A stretch of 64,000 nucleotides of DNA from Pyrus communis. Its lineage: Eukaryota; Streptophyta; Magnoliopsida; Rosales; Rosaceae. A program made the position numbers and the translations under genes. How positions within the stretch are numbered: the stretch's first letter is position 1; each line of letters starts with the position of its first letter. The notes under the pieces are model-generated. The model searched no databases and had not been told where the DNA came from. It worked only from the letters and a program-made list of their open reading frames with translations. Below, piece by piece: positions 21,905-33,781 of this stretch. The DNA lies in contig NC_084803.1 of assembly GCF_963583255.1 (NCBI RefSeq), forward strand, positions 12,446,478-12,510,477, read 5' to 3'.

Positions 21905-22331
21905 ATTTCAACACTTTGTCTTAACAGTCAAAGTTGAGAAGATATATGACAACTAATAAAATATTTTCAAATGTTGTAGATTTTCCTGAATTTTGAGATG
22001 TGGTATACATTTATGGATTCGCTTGGTAACCAGTAAAAAAAAAAGACACTAATGAAGGAAAAGCAGAAAATTGCAGGAAGGAGTTTAAAAACAAAAGTAT
22101 CTATATTTCTCAAAACTCAAAATATTCCAATATATAATACCACTCTTCTATTATCAAGTCGTGGACATTATGCCTAAAAATCATGATAATCGTAAATGGA
22201 CATTATGCCCAGAAATCAGAAATATGAGAAAGAAAAAAAACCCTAAATCTAACCTTATTAAGAAAGAAAAAAAAAAACCCTAAATCTAACCTTATTAAGA
22301 ACTGTGTGGACACTTAATAATGTTCACATTC

Positions 22332-23110
22332 TCAATTCTTCCTCAATCTTCTTTCCTTGATGGTTTCGTACACCGGCAACCTTCTTGAACTAATCACAAA
22401 GCAAAGACTTCCATTTTTGGCATTACGGAAAACCCACAACGTCACAAAATCTTGCTTCTCAATGATTCCATGGTCATGATAGAAATCTTTCCAGCCTCCG
22501 ATGAGGACATGAATCTTGTTCACCCAGGTTTTGAACATCATCGGGTACTCGTTACCGTCCACATCATAAGTTATGACATGGATGCCCTTGCTAGCGTCTT
22601 CACCTTTCTTCAACAACGGAAAGATGTGGTTTTCGACGTCTTCTTTGTTCATGGCGAGCCTGAACTGGTCATCTGTCACATCACTTCTTGTGAGTTGTTT
22701 TTCAAAGGGCTTCCTGCACACTTGAATTAAGTGCTGTATTCTAGGAACATGTGGCACATCAGGAGGGGCATAGTTCCCATAGAACAAACCTTCCTCTGCT
22801 TCTACTTTCCCTTTGGTTTTGGTAATTCGCCATGCAAGGAATGTTGTCCTTGTGCAGCAGCAACATTGTTAATGGCTTCTAGGGTTTTTGGGGCTTCGAT
22901 TTCTTGGATTATACGTTTTCTCTTGGTTGCATGTGAGTATTTCTTCTTCCAATATTTTGAACCAAGAAATTTGCATTTCGTATCCTCCAATTCTCTCGCA
23001 GTATCGACATCCAAAACCTTATGCTTCATATGCATAAGAATTAAAGTGCCTTCATTCGTCGTCATCACTTTGTTATAATCTGGATCTTCTTCATGGTCTC
23101 AATCAGCTAT
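22332..23110 (-). pseudogene. B3-domain gene relic (copy 2)
   Basis: The paralogue of the relic at 15766-16550, better preserved. Frame 1 (about 23110-22802) carries HEEDPDY...TARELEDTKCKF and a basic stretch (KRKR). Frame 2 (22840-22332) carries EEGLFYGNYAPPDVPHVPRIQHLIQVC and a full B3-like block (QLTRSDVTDDQFRLAM ... GNEYPMMFKTW ... DFVTLWVFRN ... CFVISSRR). The two frames overlap around 22800-22840, so one small indel separates them. The position matching the ATG of copy 1 reads ATA, and a TGA follows three codons later, so the start is also lost. The B3 half could be translated from an internal start, but the first half would be missing. Probably dead. Confidence 0.75.
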
Positions 23111-24643
23111 GTCTTGCCTAGAGCTCTCTCCCAATCGCATATTTCTCTTGGATTCATGAGAGCGAAAGGAAAATTCTATTGGCCGATTTTTTGAAGACTC
23201 TTCCCAAGTTGTTAATGTTTGGACGAGGGAAGGAAAAGACAAAGAGAGTTAAAAAGGAATTAGGGTATTTATGCTGTTATCTTGGACATATTTTTCAAAG
23301 TAACCAGTAGTAAATCACGTATTATTATACAGTTGGGTTTGAATCAGAATATTTTGGCGACCAATGTCTAACGAGTAGGTGTTGTCTTACAAAAGTTATG
23401 CTACTGTTTTAGATACGTTTAGGGATTCGAATCCCTTTCTTATTCCTCATATGGAGTGACTTCTCATTTTCTAGGTCCATTTAGTTGAAAAGCTACCAGG
23501 CCCCAAGAGGAACCGATTAAAGGCCAAAGCCCAAACAATAAAGCTCTACAAACTCTCTAAATTTTTGTAAAATTGAACTTTATTAAGAAAGTTACTGTGT
23601 AAGTAATGTGATACAACCAATCTACAAATGTTATAACATACGAATTGGTTACTAGTTACCGTAAAATATAAATCCGTTGTTCATCCATATTATGATACGT
23701 AAGTTGGCTACATCACGGGATAGTACTTCGACATCGTTCAACAATTTTTCATCTAAGATTTTATGGGGCTTTGATGTATAATTAGTGTTGCTATCGTTCA
23801 CCAGTTGACAAAACTCAAAGGTAGGGTTTTGATGTTTTGAGAGAACAAATCAGAAGTTGCCAACCGCATAAGGAATAAAAGTAACATGAGACATCATCTC
23901 TCACCATCATCTTGTGACAATTGCCAACTTTTGGTTTCTTGGTTATGATTTGCGTAGTTTGAGACTGAACTCTTAAAAATTATTATATCTGCTCATTGAA
24001 TTTGTAGTCAAGAGAGGAGCAAGGTTTTTTTTTTTCTCTTTGATTCAATCAAGGTCTATATCAGTTTGTAGTTTTTAATTTTAATTTTGATATTGCTTAT
24101 TATTTTGTTAAATTATGATGTTATTTGTTCTTCATCGTCACTCTCAAGTGTAAGGAGACGAGTACACTGTCTGTTTCTCTCAAAGAACCAAAATTCAATG
24201 TAATTTCTTATGGAGAAAATTATAGTAATATTCCTTTCTAAGTGCATGTTTTACCAGATTGGATAAAATGGCTTGTGCGGCTGTGCCAGTCGATGAAAAG
24301 TATACACTTGGACTTTTTGTCATACTGCTTCATCTTCTTCCTTATCCCTTATCCGAATGGTTGGACTTGTGAACGATAGCAACACTAATTGTGCATGTTA
24401 CTCCTGCTTTCAAGTTTCATCCAAACCTGGATAATATCCGAAACTCACTCCTCCCTGTCATGCGGGGCTTCACACAGAAACATTCAGTTATGGAAATCTT
24501 CCATATATGATATTGTCTTCCATAACAAATATTCTACCGCTGTTTACTATTTTTATCGACTTTCCCATCATATATTTTACAATTTTATTTATTTTTTATT
24601 TGTATCCAATTAAAATAAAATTGACAATTAATTTAAGAGGTAA

Positions 24644-24778
24644 GATATCTACACATCTCAATTTACTTCTCACATACCTCTTGATAATTTATGTCCATTG
24701 ATATTCTTCAATTCATCCGATCTGACGACCGAAAATTAAAAAGATGTGTAAGAAGTAAAATAAGGTATGTGGATATCA
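24644..24778. mobile_element. MITE of the ATCCACACATC family (copy 1)
   Basis: A foldback about 135 bp long. The left arm is TATCTACACATCTCAATTTA and the right arm holds AAGAAGTAAAATAAGGTATG. The centre includes ATATTCTTCAATTCATCCGAT. Copies of the family lie near 50991, 54973 and 61738. Confidence 0.65.
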
Positions 24779-24984
24779 CATTTCTTAATTTAATCATCTG
24801 GGGAGTGTGACCCTAATTTAAGCTTAAGTTTGGGTCAACTTGACAAAAAGCATGATGAGTACGTGATCTGGTTGGGTTTCCGGCATGGAGGAAAAAGCCA
24901 GCCACTAGAGTTGAATTCTTGGATGCTTAAATTCAAGATTGCATGTCAAAAAAATTATAAAAAATTAGTGAGATTATAAATTAA

Positions 24985-25128
24985 GGAAAACTAATGAAAA
25001 TAATTTGAAAACTGTGAGTTTTAACGATAAAGACAAAATAAAGAGTAGAGTAAATGATATCAAGATTGATTTTTTAGTGTAAAAATGTGATTTTCATTAA
25101 AGTAAACAGTACCGTGAATTTTTTCATG
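24985..25128 (-). mobile_element. MITE of the TTTAACGAAAA family (inverted copy)
   Basis: Reverse complement of the repeat at 39478-39627 (shared: AACGATAAAGACAAAATAAAG, TTTTAGTGTAAAAATGTGATTTT). A partial third copy is at about 6453-6563. Confidence 0.6.
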
Positions 25129-25411
25129 TAGATAGAGGGAGTTATATAAACAACTGGTCCATGCAGATGAAGGTCCTTTTCCAATTTTCTATCCAGTTTT
25201 GTTTTATGTGTAATAATATATAAAATTAAAGAAAAGATATAGATAACAGACTAATTTGTCAATTGGCCAATTTATTAATAGCTCATTCTAATCCGATTGG
25301 GTTGGTAATTGGTTGACTCCAGCTGATCTCTCTAACTTCCTACCTGTATGTGTGTGTGTGTGTGTATATATGTATGTATATACACAAACGCACAGACTTG
25401 TGCTCTTCTCT

Positions 25412-25421
25412 CTATATATAT
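25412..25421 (+). promoter_or_regulatory. TATA box of the STP14-like gene
   Basis: CTATATATAT lies 95-104 bp upstream of the start codon. With a start site about 30 bp downstream, the leader would be roughly 70 bp and would include the (GA)n tract at 25483-25514. Confidence 0.5.
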
Positions 25422-25479
25422 TGTAGCCCATCGTTCTCTTCAGAAAGTCGTTCGTTCTACTGCCATAACTGACATATTG

Positions 25480-25515
<36 letters not shown>

Positions 25516-25518
<3 letters not shown>

Positions 25519-28500
25519 GCAGGAGGATTTGGAGGTGATGGAGTAGTATCTGAAAGAGCTCAGCAGTATGAGTATAGGATTACTGGGTATTTCGTCTTTG
25601 CTTGCATTGTTGCTGCTCTAGGAGGCTCTCTCTTTGGCTATGATCTTGGTGTTTCAGGTCAGATTTCTTCCTGGTTTATTATTCAAAATTTGAAATAAAT
25701 TAGATTTATTTTATCAGGTAATAATTTCGTTTGCATGCGCTCATCGCTGTTAATCGAGTGATTGAATAAAATAGAAGACAACGGGAGTGTAAAAATCATT
25801 ACCTTTGATCTGGTCATGTATGTAATTTACAGATTCATTATATCCTGTGAACCGGATTTGTTTGACTGATGCTTCCCGTCCGTACTAATGTTTTTTCAGA
25901 CCTAATTTGAGAGATTTAGAGGAGGTGTCTGAGATATGAAATTTGAGTTTTTAGGGACATATGGAGACAAACATGAAGACCTTTTTTTTTATGTTTGCTC
26001 AGAAAAAAAAATAATAATACAGGAAATGATAATAAAAGGCTTTGTTTGGTGTTCTGAATAACAAAATCGATGGTTTTTCGGAATTTAATTTCAATCCTGA
26101 TTCAGCTTTTCTTCAAAGTAATTATACACCACTCATGTTTCCATCAATTTATTACTCAGGCTAAAAAAAAAAAAAAAAAAAAAGATTAGTGCAACAAAAC
26201 AAAAGAGGAGTGCAAACATTTTCCTTTACTAAATTTCCAAATTGTTGCAAAAAAAATTAAAAATTCAATGATATATACCTTAGTTGCAACTTACCATCAG
26301 TGATGTGCTCCTCACCTAACATTGAAGCTTATCCTTTCTATGATGATGAGAGTTGTCCCACATCGGTGAGGGACAAGGTTTGCTATATGCTTATATGATT
26401 TTGGGCTACTCCCCATATTGCCAATTGGTTTTACGGTGGAATCTCAATTTCATCATATGATTCCCCTTTTGACAAAAATAGATAGAAGTCTTTTACAAAT
26501 AAAAGTTACTATTATTTTAGATAAGACATTCATTGACAATCCAAAATTAACGTATTATTTGGGATTATATACTGCTGCGATTAAAGGCCTGTTTTAGTTT
26601 TGGTATATTCAACAACCACCAAGCCTTATCTCACTAAGTGGGGTTGGCTATATGAATCTTAGAACGCTATTGCGCCAAGTCTTCCATTAGCTTCAAATAC
26701 TCCATATATTTTCTTATACTCTCTTTAAGAGTCTTTCTTCCTCGATTCTTTTTGTTCTGAGCCTGCATCTCATAGTCGAGTTTTGGTATATCATTCCAAA
26801 ATCACCATAACTATTTTTACCTCTATGGTAAATTTCAGGTGGAGTGACTTCCATGGATGATTTCTTAAAGGAATTCTTCCCAAAAATTTACAGAAGGAAG
26901 CAACTGCACCTCAATGAGACAGATTACTGTAAATATGATAACCAAATTCTGACACTCTTTACATCCTCTTTGTACTTTGCGGGCCTCATTTCTACGTTCG
27001 GAGCTTCGTATGTTACCCGAAACAAAGGAAGGAAGGCCAGCATTCTTGTTGGAGCTGTCAGCTTCTTTCTAGGAGCAGTCCTGAATGCTTCTGCGAAAAA
27101 CATTGCAATGCTGATCATCGGACGAATACTTCTTGGTGTTGGCATTGGATTTGGAAATCAGGTAAGCCTAATGCTATGCTATCCATCCTCCAAAGAAATA
27201 TAACAACATTTTGATTTCTGATTTACTAACAACTTTCTTCTTCTGTAATCCAGGCAGTTCCCTTGTATCTCTCGGAAATGGCTCCTGCAAAAATTCGAGG
27301 AGCAGTTAACCAACTTTTCCAGCTGACGACTTGCTTAGGCATCCTGATTGCTAACTTGATAAACTATGGAACCGATAAAATCCATCCGTGGGGCTGGCGA
27401 TTATCTCTTGGTTTAGCTACGGTCCCAGCTGTTCTTATGTTTGTTGGGGGTCTTTTTCTTCCTGAGACCCCGAATAGTCTTGTAGAGCAAGGCAGGTTAG
27501 AAGAGGCAAGAACTATACTGGAGAAGGTCAGAGGTACCAAAAAAGTTGACGCGGAGTTTGCTGACCTGGTTGATGCTAGCAATGTAGCTCGAGCCATAAA
27601 GAACCCGTTTAGGAATCTACTCACACGAAAAAATCGCCCTCAATTGGTGATAGGGGCCTTGGGAATCCCTGCATTCCAACAGCTCACCGGCATGAACTCG
27701 ATCCTCTTCTATGCACCTGTCATATTTCAGAGCTTGGGATTTGGCTCTGGGGCAGCTCTGTACTCATCTGTCTTCACAAGTGGAGCACTCGTTGTTGCTA
27801 CATTCATTTCAATGGGTTATGTTGATAAGTTTGGTAGAAGAGCTTTCTTCTTGGAAGCTGGAACTGAAATGATATGCTGCTTGGTAAATCCACTTATAAT
27901 TACCTGTATGCCTGTAACTAGGATGCCGCTATGGCAGTATCCCAATTCAATCAAGTATTGTCGCATGGGAAAGTTAAAATACACGGCAGTGTTTGATTAG
28001 CTTGGGATACTGCCATAGTGACATTTCAGTAGTGGTACGGAGGTTCTTCTCCGGATTTCTACTGTGTATACAGTTATTCACAAGAATGTCTGATTTTATG
28101 CAGGTTGCTGTGGCCATTACCCTAGCCCTGAAGTTTGGACAAGGAGAAATCCTCCCAAAAGGGATAGGGATCTTCCTTGTTATCGTCATTTGTATATTTG
28201 TTTTGGCTTATGGAAGGTCATGGGGTCCTTTGGGTTGGCTAGTTCCAAGTGAGCTGTTTCCCTTGGAGACAAGATCAGCTGGGCAGAGTGTTGTTGTCTG
28301 TGTCAATCTCCTCTTCACGGCCTTGATAGCGCAGTGTTTCCTCGCGGGGCTTTGCCATCTTCAATATGGGATTTTCCTGCTGTTCGCGGGTCTGATAATC
28401 ATTATGAGTACCTTCATCTTCTTCCTCTTGCCAGAAACAAAGCAGGTCCCCATAGAAGAAATATATCTTCTGTTTCAGAAACATTGGTTTTGGAAAAGAA

Positions 28501-28577
28501 TAGTAGGAGATGGGGAGCACATTGGACCCAATGGGAGGCCAAGCCAACCAGATGGGAAGTCAGGAGCACAAGTTTAG
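25516..28577 (+). CDS. STP14: Sugar transport protein 14-like H+/monosaccharide symporter
   Basis: A 522 aa plasma-membrane sugar/H+ symporter of the STP branch of the major facilitator superfamily. Exons: 25516-25657, 26839-27161, 27254-27883, 28104-28577; all introns are GT-AG and the phases join cleanly. The start follows a (GA)n leader; upstream in-frame codons only translate repeats. Visible MFS signatures are [21 protein letters not shown] (37-57, across the exon 1-2 join), [22 protein letters not shown] (225-237), [14 protein letters not shown] (297-310), DKFGRR (346-351), [10 protein letters not shown] (406-415) and [10 protein letters not shown] (475-484). The cysteine-containing loop after helix 1 ([12 protein letters not shown]) is as in STPs. 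The closest remembered relative is Arabidopsis STP14 (504 aa), reported as galactose-preferring; substrate here is inferred. The C-terminal tail after 496 is longer and divergent. Intron 3 holds a long hairpin. Confidence 0.94.
26342..26460 (+). mobile_element. LTR fragment in STP14 intron 1
   Basis: Contains GTTGTCCCACATCGGTGAGGG and CTACTCCCCATATTGCCAAT, phrases I recognise as an LTR common in Rosaceae. No partner LTR or coding part is seen, so it is a solo or truncated LTR. Confidence 0.45.
26607..26803 (-). mobile_element. 5'-truncated LINE (RTE-like) 3' end in STP14 intron 1
   Basis: On the minus strand the segment reads through CTTGGCGCAATAGCGTTC and CATATAGCCAACCCCACTTAGTGAGATAAGGCTTGG to TGGTTGTTG. 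This is the widespread 3' tail of plant RTE-type LINEs as I remember it. Only the last 200 bp are present, as expected of 5'-truncated insertions. Confidence 0.55.
27916..28031. other. Long imperfect hairpin in intron 3 of the sugar transporter
   Basis: Bases 27929-27945 (CTATGGCAGTATCCCAA) are perfectly complementary to 28002-28018. Pairing continues outward to about 27917/28030 and inward to about 27963/27984, with G-U pairs and a few mismatches. This gives a stem of about 45 bp and a loop of about 20. It lies wholly inside the 220 bp intron. It could be a MITE relic or a precursor of small RNAs; neither arm matches a conserved plant miRNA I know. Confidence 0.7.
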
Positions 28578-29271
28578 AACCAATCTCTCTCTGGCTATTA
28601 CGAAAAACATTGTTCAGATTTCTTATTCATAGAATGTTTTCTGAAATCCAGTTCTATAAATAATTAAGAAATAGTTTCAAGAATTTTCAAAGTTTAAGGA
28701 ATGGATATCATTTAGGTTTGGGATAAGTCCCTAAGTCGTAACTAAAATGTGGAAGAGTCTCATTCTTTTGGTCACCTACTTATCAATAATTCATGGTCAC
28801 CCACCGCTAGATTTGAATCATTGATATCAAGAGTTGCGATCCAATCATGGAAATTCACTATTCTCTACTCTTGATATCAAATCAAAGAGTAGGTAACCAT
28901 TTTTTATTACATGTTGACCAAGAGAACCTTTCTGAAATGTAAAAATGTCAAATGTGTGAAGTATGCATAAGTGCATAACCTTCAAGTCAGTTGATTCATC
29001 GTACCATAGGATCAGCCTGCTCTAATACTATGTTAAAATTTCCAAGTTAGTCCAATGGCCTGTTACTAATCAATACCGACATTGTCCCCAACTTTCCTGT
29101 TCTCACACCTCTGTAGTCCAGTATGTGTGGGGTTTTGTATTTTCAAGACCAAAATACAGAAATTGAAAACTGAAATGGGAAGTGAAATATGGAGAGGAAG
29201 TCATGTAGGATAATGTGTCATATTGTATCACCAAAAACTGTGTTAACATTCATAAATACATCTCAGGAACT
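28578..29271. other. Convergent spacer between STP14-like and CAF1-like genes
   Basis: Holds both 3' ends. A possible foldback spans about 28765-28925 (TTTTGGTCACCTACTT against GAGTAGGTAACCAT and GTTGACCAAGAG). Nothing else recognised. Confidence 0.5.
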
Positions 29272-32179
29272 TCATGCTAATAGCTTAGCAAGTTCATCAA
29301 CTCTCAAACTTCCCTTTGGTACAACCTTATCTACTAGATTTTCACCAAAATCTCTTATTCTTTTAACTTTACTACCCTTCTGAATCTTCTCACTTCCTGT
29401 CTTCGCAGAAACTGTTATCTCTTTCACTTCTGGATCCCCGGCATCTTGCTTCACAACCTTTACTCTCTTTAGAACTGCTACTTTCTTGGGTCGTTGATGC
29501 TTAAACACGGGGCCAGGGGGAGCAGACTGCGCGAAGGCAACTGCCCGTTGATAAATAATGTCGGCATTCAGCGACGACTCGTCTAAAATAAGTGCACTCC
29601 CACTACCAACAGCTTCATTCAAGAGTAACAGCACATTCTCTGTACAAGGTGCACTCAGCTTTGCTGGCTCACTAAGAATTTCTGAGCCTACTGAACCATC
29701 TTCTGGATTCTCATTGCTTCCAGAACCTGCCATGATGGACTCCAACTTTGTTTCAGAGTTTCCAAAAGGCACTGCGATGGCCTCAGAGGCCATTACTGCG
29801 GTTGATGATGCTTCATCATCACAGCCTGCATTAGCCAACATGGGCTCCATTTCAGATGTATGGGGCGTAGTTTTTGACTTATCAGCAGCATAGTGGATAT
29901 TGTCTGGTATGGTTGAGCTGTTATCAGCATTCATTTTAGCTTCTGATTCATTGCTTATATAGCCTTCAACATCTGAAATGGGTTCAGTTTCAGAGGTTCC
30001 TCCAACGGTAGAAACCCCATCAACTGTGGCACATGGCCCAACATATTGTGATGGCGAGAGATCCTTACTTCCCTCTGCACCCACAACTTCAGAAGCACGT
30101 GATGTTGATGCAATTGAAGTTGAACCATCTACATTAGACTCTTTGACTTCCTTGAGATCATTCTCTGGATTTGGAAGAGAAGACTTCCATTCCCGTCCTC
30201 TCCACAAAAGAATGTGCTCAAGTTCAAATGACAGTAACACACAAGGGACAAGATCCTGCATTCACATAGTAAAGAACATTGCTCAACTTGCTTTGTTATG
30301 AAAATCATCACGACGTGAGAAATGTTTTGCTAAACAAGGAAACTGTAAGTTTAGCATACCTTTAGTTTACCACCTATTTTTCGGTAGTCACTCGCGTTCA
30401 TCCCCTGACAATTTATCCGAACTAGCTCACACTCTTCAAAGGCCTCTCTGACATTTTTTACCAATTCAGAGTATACACCATTTTTCCCTGTTAAAATCAA
30501 ACAACACATTATCAGTTTACTTGAGACCAAACCTGAAACATTCTTATTGCCATTATTATTCAGAATAAATTCAAGGTATATGCATGGTACCTAGCTTGCA
30601 TATTGGTATCAGATTCCGTCCCTTCTTACGCATCTCAGATGCTTCTTCTACTGTTAGACCCTCAGGTGCCCGCTGAATCAGTCTAGGATATACAGGAGTG
30701 ATAGGTCTCCAAAGCATTAGAGGAAACTTAGGACGAGTTTTATAGTTGTAGTTTCTGCCTCGGAAAAGGTATATCACTCCACCTTTCCTGTAAATGATCT
30801 TCCCTCCAGTTCTTTCCTGTCAAATAATATATGATCCAAGAATGATTAACTTAAAAGACAAATAAAAAGAATCATAAGTTACTATTACTCAAACTACTCC
30901 ATATCCAAGCACAACGACGAGCATATTCAACTACACCGGAAGAAAAGCACATCTGCAAACATATCCATTCAGCAAGGAGAAACCAACCTCTAATTGCTCG
31001 CACACGTTCTCCATGTCGACTGTACAAACTCCTTTGCATTTAATCTTGCACACTCTCCGGCGCTTCCAGTGAGCATGTATGTTATCCAACATGTTGTGAG
31101 TCAAACCATCTCTACCTACAAAATCCAAATGAACTGAATCACAGACTAAAAACTCATAACCTTTCCTACTAGTTCCCTGCATTTCGAAGTTCTAAAGTCG
31201 AAAACTTTCATCATCGAAAACCCAAATCGAAACTCTCTCCAGTTCCACAATCTCACCAAGCATGAATCAATAACTCAAATGAAGGCTGTAAAAACAAAGG
31301 AAGAAGATTATCTCTAGATATACCCATATTCAACTGCCTCTTGGTTTTGATACACCCTTTAACTAAGTCCTTAACTTCCTCAACCGTCAGGGGATCTCCC
31401 AAAATCTCCTCCCTGGACTTCACATACTTAGGACCCGATCCGGTCAAATACGGTCCCGGAGATTGCACCGGCTTAACCCCCTTCTTGTGCGGCGGAGGCA
31501 GCTGGAACGAGTCGAATTTCTTCAATTTCTTCTTGCTCGCCGGCAATGGGGCCCGACCCGTCCATGGCCGGTCCATCGTGGTGGGCCCGAATGGAGCGAA
31601 CGGCGGTTCCCGGAGCTTTATGGGCTTGATTTTAGGGGTCTCGGTGTAGCTGTACTTGAATTTAAACGGGGCTCCGTCGATGACGTAAGAAAGCCCATCG
31701 TCGCCGATGGAAATGTCGGCTTTTCTGTCGACTGCTGGTTTTTTCTCCCTCGGGATTTTCGAGAGCTTCGTGGGTCGTATGATTCGGCGGAATGCGGGGT
31801 GCGAATCGGTAGGGTTTGGGTTTTTAGAGTACTTGGATTTCTTGCCTTGGATTGAAGGGCTCGAGGGATACGACGGCGTGCCGATGGATTTATATGTTTC
31901 ACTACTCGTGGTGGCGTTGGCCGCGGCGGTTGTGGTGTCAGTGGCAGAGTCGGAAAGAGTGGCAATTCTGGTGGCGGACTCGAATCGGCGCTCCCGGTGA
32001 ATATCGTCCTCGATTTCTTGCTGGGCCCTCCGGCGCTGGTTGAATTTCTCGGCGTTGGCATTGTTCCACCGAGCGAACCGGACCTCCGTTGGAGGGCGGT
32101 GCTGATTCGGGTTGTTGGTCGGGCTCGGGTTCAATAGTGGCGCGAAAATGGGACAGGAAGTGGGCAAATTTAGCGCCAT
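29272..32179 (-). CDS. CAF1: CRS2-associated factor 1-like, chloroplast group II intron splicing
   Basis: A 773 aa CRM-domain protein. Exons on the minus strand: 32179-31324, 31115-30988, 30816-30591, 30487-30360, 30255-29272; all junctions are GT-AG and in phase. The N-terminus ([16 protein letters not shown], rich in Pro/Ser, then [13 protein letters not shown]) fits a chloroplast-targeted CAF. The conserved front region includes [23 protein letters not shown] and [10 protein letters not shown]. Two CRM RNA-binding domains follow, with GxxG loops GRDG (286-289) and GKNG (404-407). A long acidic, low-complexity region comes next, and the tail ends VDELAKLLA. The order matches Arabidopsis CAF1 (At2g20020) rather than the shorter CAF2. 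CAF1 acts with CRS2 in chloroplasts to splice a subset of group II introns. The acidic region (about 475-650) is longer than in Arabidopsis. A (GA)n tract sits in the leader at 32333-32352. Confidence 0.94.
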
Positions 32180-32352
32180 TTCTTGCTGGGTTGCTCAAAT
32201 TGAAGCCGAAAGCTTCACACTTTTAGCAGAAAAGTGTCATTTTGCTGGGTTTTGGATGCAAATCAGTGAAAACGACGTCCCAGGAGCTGATAGCATGGCG
32301 TTTCAAAGTTTGAGTTTTGCAGGCAAGATTTGAGAGAGAGAGAGAGAGAGAG

Positions 32353-33107
32353 ACGGAGAGGTTTAAGGTTTAACTTGGCGCTAACTGCCAACGGCCATGT
32401 CCATCCCAGCTAGGGTGGACCGGATCGATTTAATTCGATTTGGCATTAACAGATTTGGTTCGATTGTTCCATTACCATCGAACCAAACCAAATAGTTATT
32501 GATCGGTTAGTTTGCTTTAATTCTGTCGATTTAAGTACATTACCAACACATTAATTAAAGAATGTTCAATATTTTAAAACTTTTAATTTTCTAAACATTT
32601 GTGCATCTCACACATTTCAATTGGATCAAAATATTAAGTTTTTACAACATAAAATTTTCATCAAATGAAATGTGTGAAAGGCCAGAAAGCCATGAGGGTA
32701 GCCACATAGAGAATCCATGAAAAGGTGGTGGCGAGGTGGGTGGTTGTCGCCGTTGGGTGATAGGAGTGGTGGTGGGTGTTGAGTCGAAGACAATGGAAGG
32801 AAAGGAGGGTGCATTTCACGAGGTTGGGTTGGGGTTGTTGGTTTTCTTACATTTTATTTTTGTTTGAGTATAATTTATGTAGTAACATATATTGGGCGTC
32901 AATATTTGAGCTTCACTACTTAGCTCATGATGTACGTAAGAGGGGAATGAAACATTATTATATAAAAGGAATCATTCACCCTCACTTTAGGGGATAGAAA
33001 AGGATGGCAAAGAGAGCAAACCCTAGCCTCTATAGCCTCCATGTACATTATAACCCTCAATTTACATAGTGAAACCGTATCAACACTAGTGTGGAGATAG
33101 CCCCAAC
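32353..33107. other. Spacer upstream of CAF1
   Basis: AT-rich sequence; the part 32410-32540 is rich in TTCGATTTGG/ATCGGTTAG-like words. No gene seen. Confidence 0.5.
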
Positions 33108-33311
33108 TTAGAGCAACTCCAGCGTTGGAGCCTTCCCCCCAAACTATTCACTATTCAATCCACCTTATGAACAGTAACTTCCCTTAATGAACAGTAATAA
33201 CCCTGGCAATAACTTTTGCATCTCCACCGTTACACTTCAATAGCCTTGGCAATAGGCAATAAAATATTTGTTTTTTTTATTTATAAAATAATATAAAATA
33301 ATTTTAATTGT

Positions 33312-33665
33312 AATTTGGGATAAGATTTTTAATCGTTCTCGTTGCGCCACGTGTCATTATCCGAAGTATTATTAAATAATACAAAATAATTTTATTTGTA
33401 ATTTCGGATAAGATTTTTAATCGTTGTCATTGCGCCACTTGTCATAAAATCCGAAAAGACAATTATTGGGGATGGATTTCCGATAAATTTTTTAATCGTA
33501 CTCGTTATGCCACGTGTCATTATCCAAAAATACAATTATTGGTGATGGATTTCTAATAAGATTATTAACCAATCACGTCACGCCACGTGTCATAATCTGT
33601 TTACAATCTTTGAGGATAGATTTCCATCAGATTTTTAACGAATGACGGCATGCCACATGGCATTA
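33312..33665. repeat. Degenerate tandem array, about 72-86 bp unit, with G-box
   Basis: Five units share GATTTTTAA(T/C)...GCCACGTGTCAT...ATC. The GCCACRTG-like cores fall at about 33351, 33437, 33509, 33580 and 33652. Three hold a perfect CACGTG. A further core at 35011-35017 is split by the LTR insertion. Confidence 0.75.
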
Positions 33666-33781
33666 TCTACAACCTAATCCTTTCTGAATCCTCCATATAA
33701 TCCACCATCCATCCTCACAAATCTCACACCAATTTTCTCAAGATCTCTATCATTATTCATAGTTTCTGCTTCTTTCTTACA

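Larger units (their letters stand above)
23111..25411. other. Intergenic region upstream of the sugar transporter, with MITEs
   Basis: No gene recognised. Two foldback elements lie here (24644-24778 and 24985-25128). A segment at 24790-24915 resembles 18960-19075 (shared phrases such as ATGATGAGT...GTGATCTGGTTGG and AAAAGCCAGC), indicating an old duplication. A (TG)n/(TA)n microsatellite is at 25346-25382. Confidence 0.5.

Noticed and set aside
22785..22787. Start of the B3 frame at this position
   Set aside because: The codon is TTG, not ATG; the frame simply continues upstream into a frameshifted first half.
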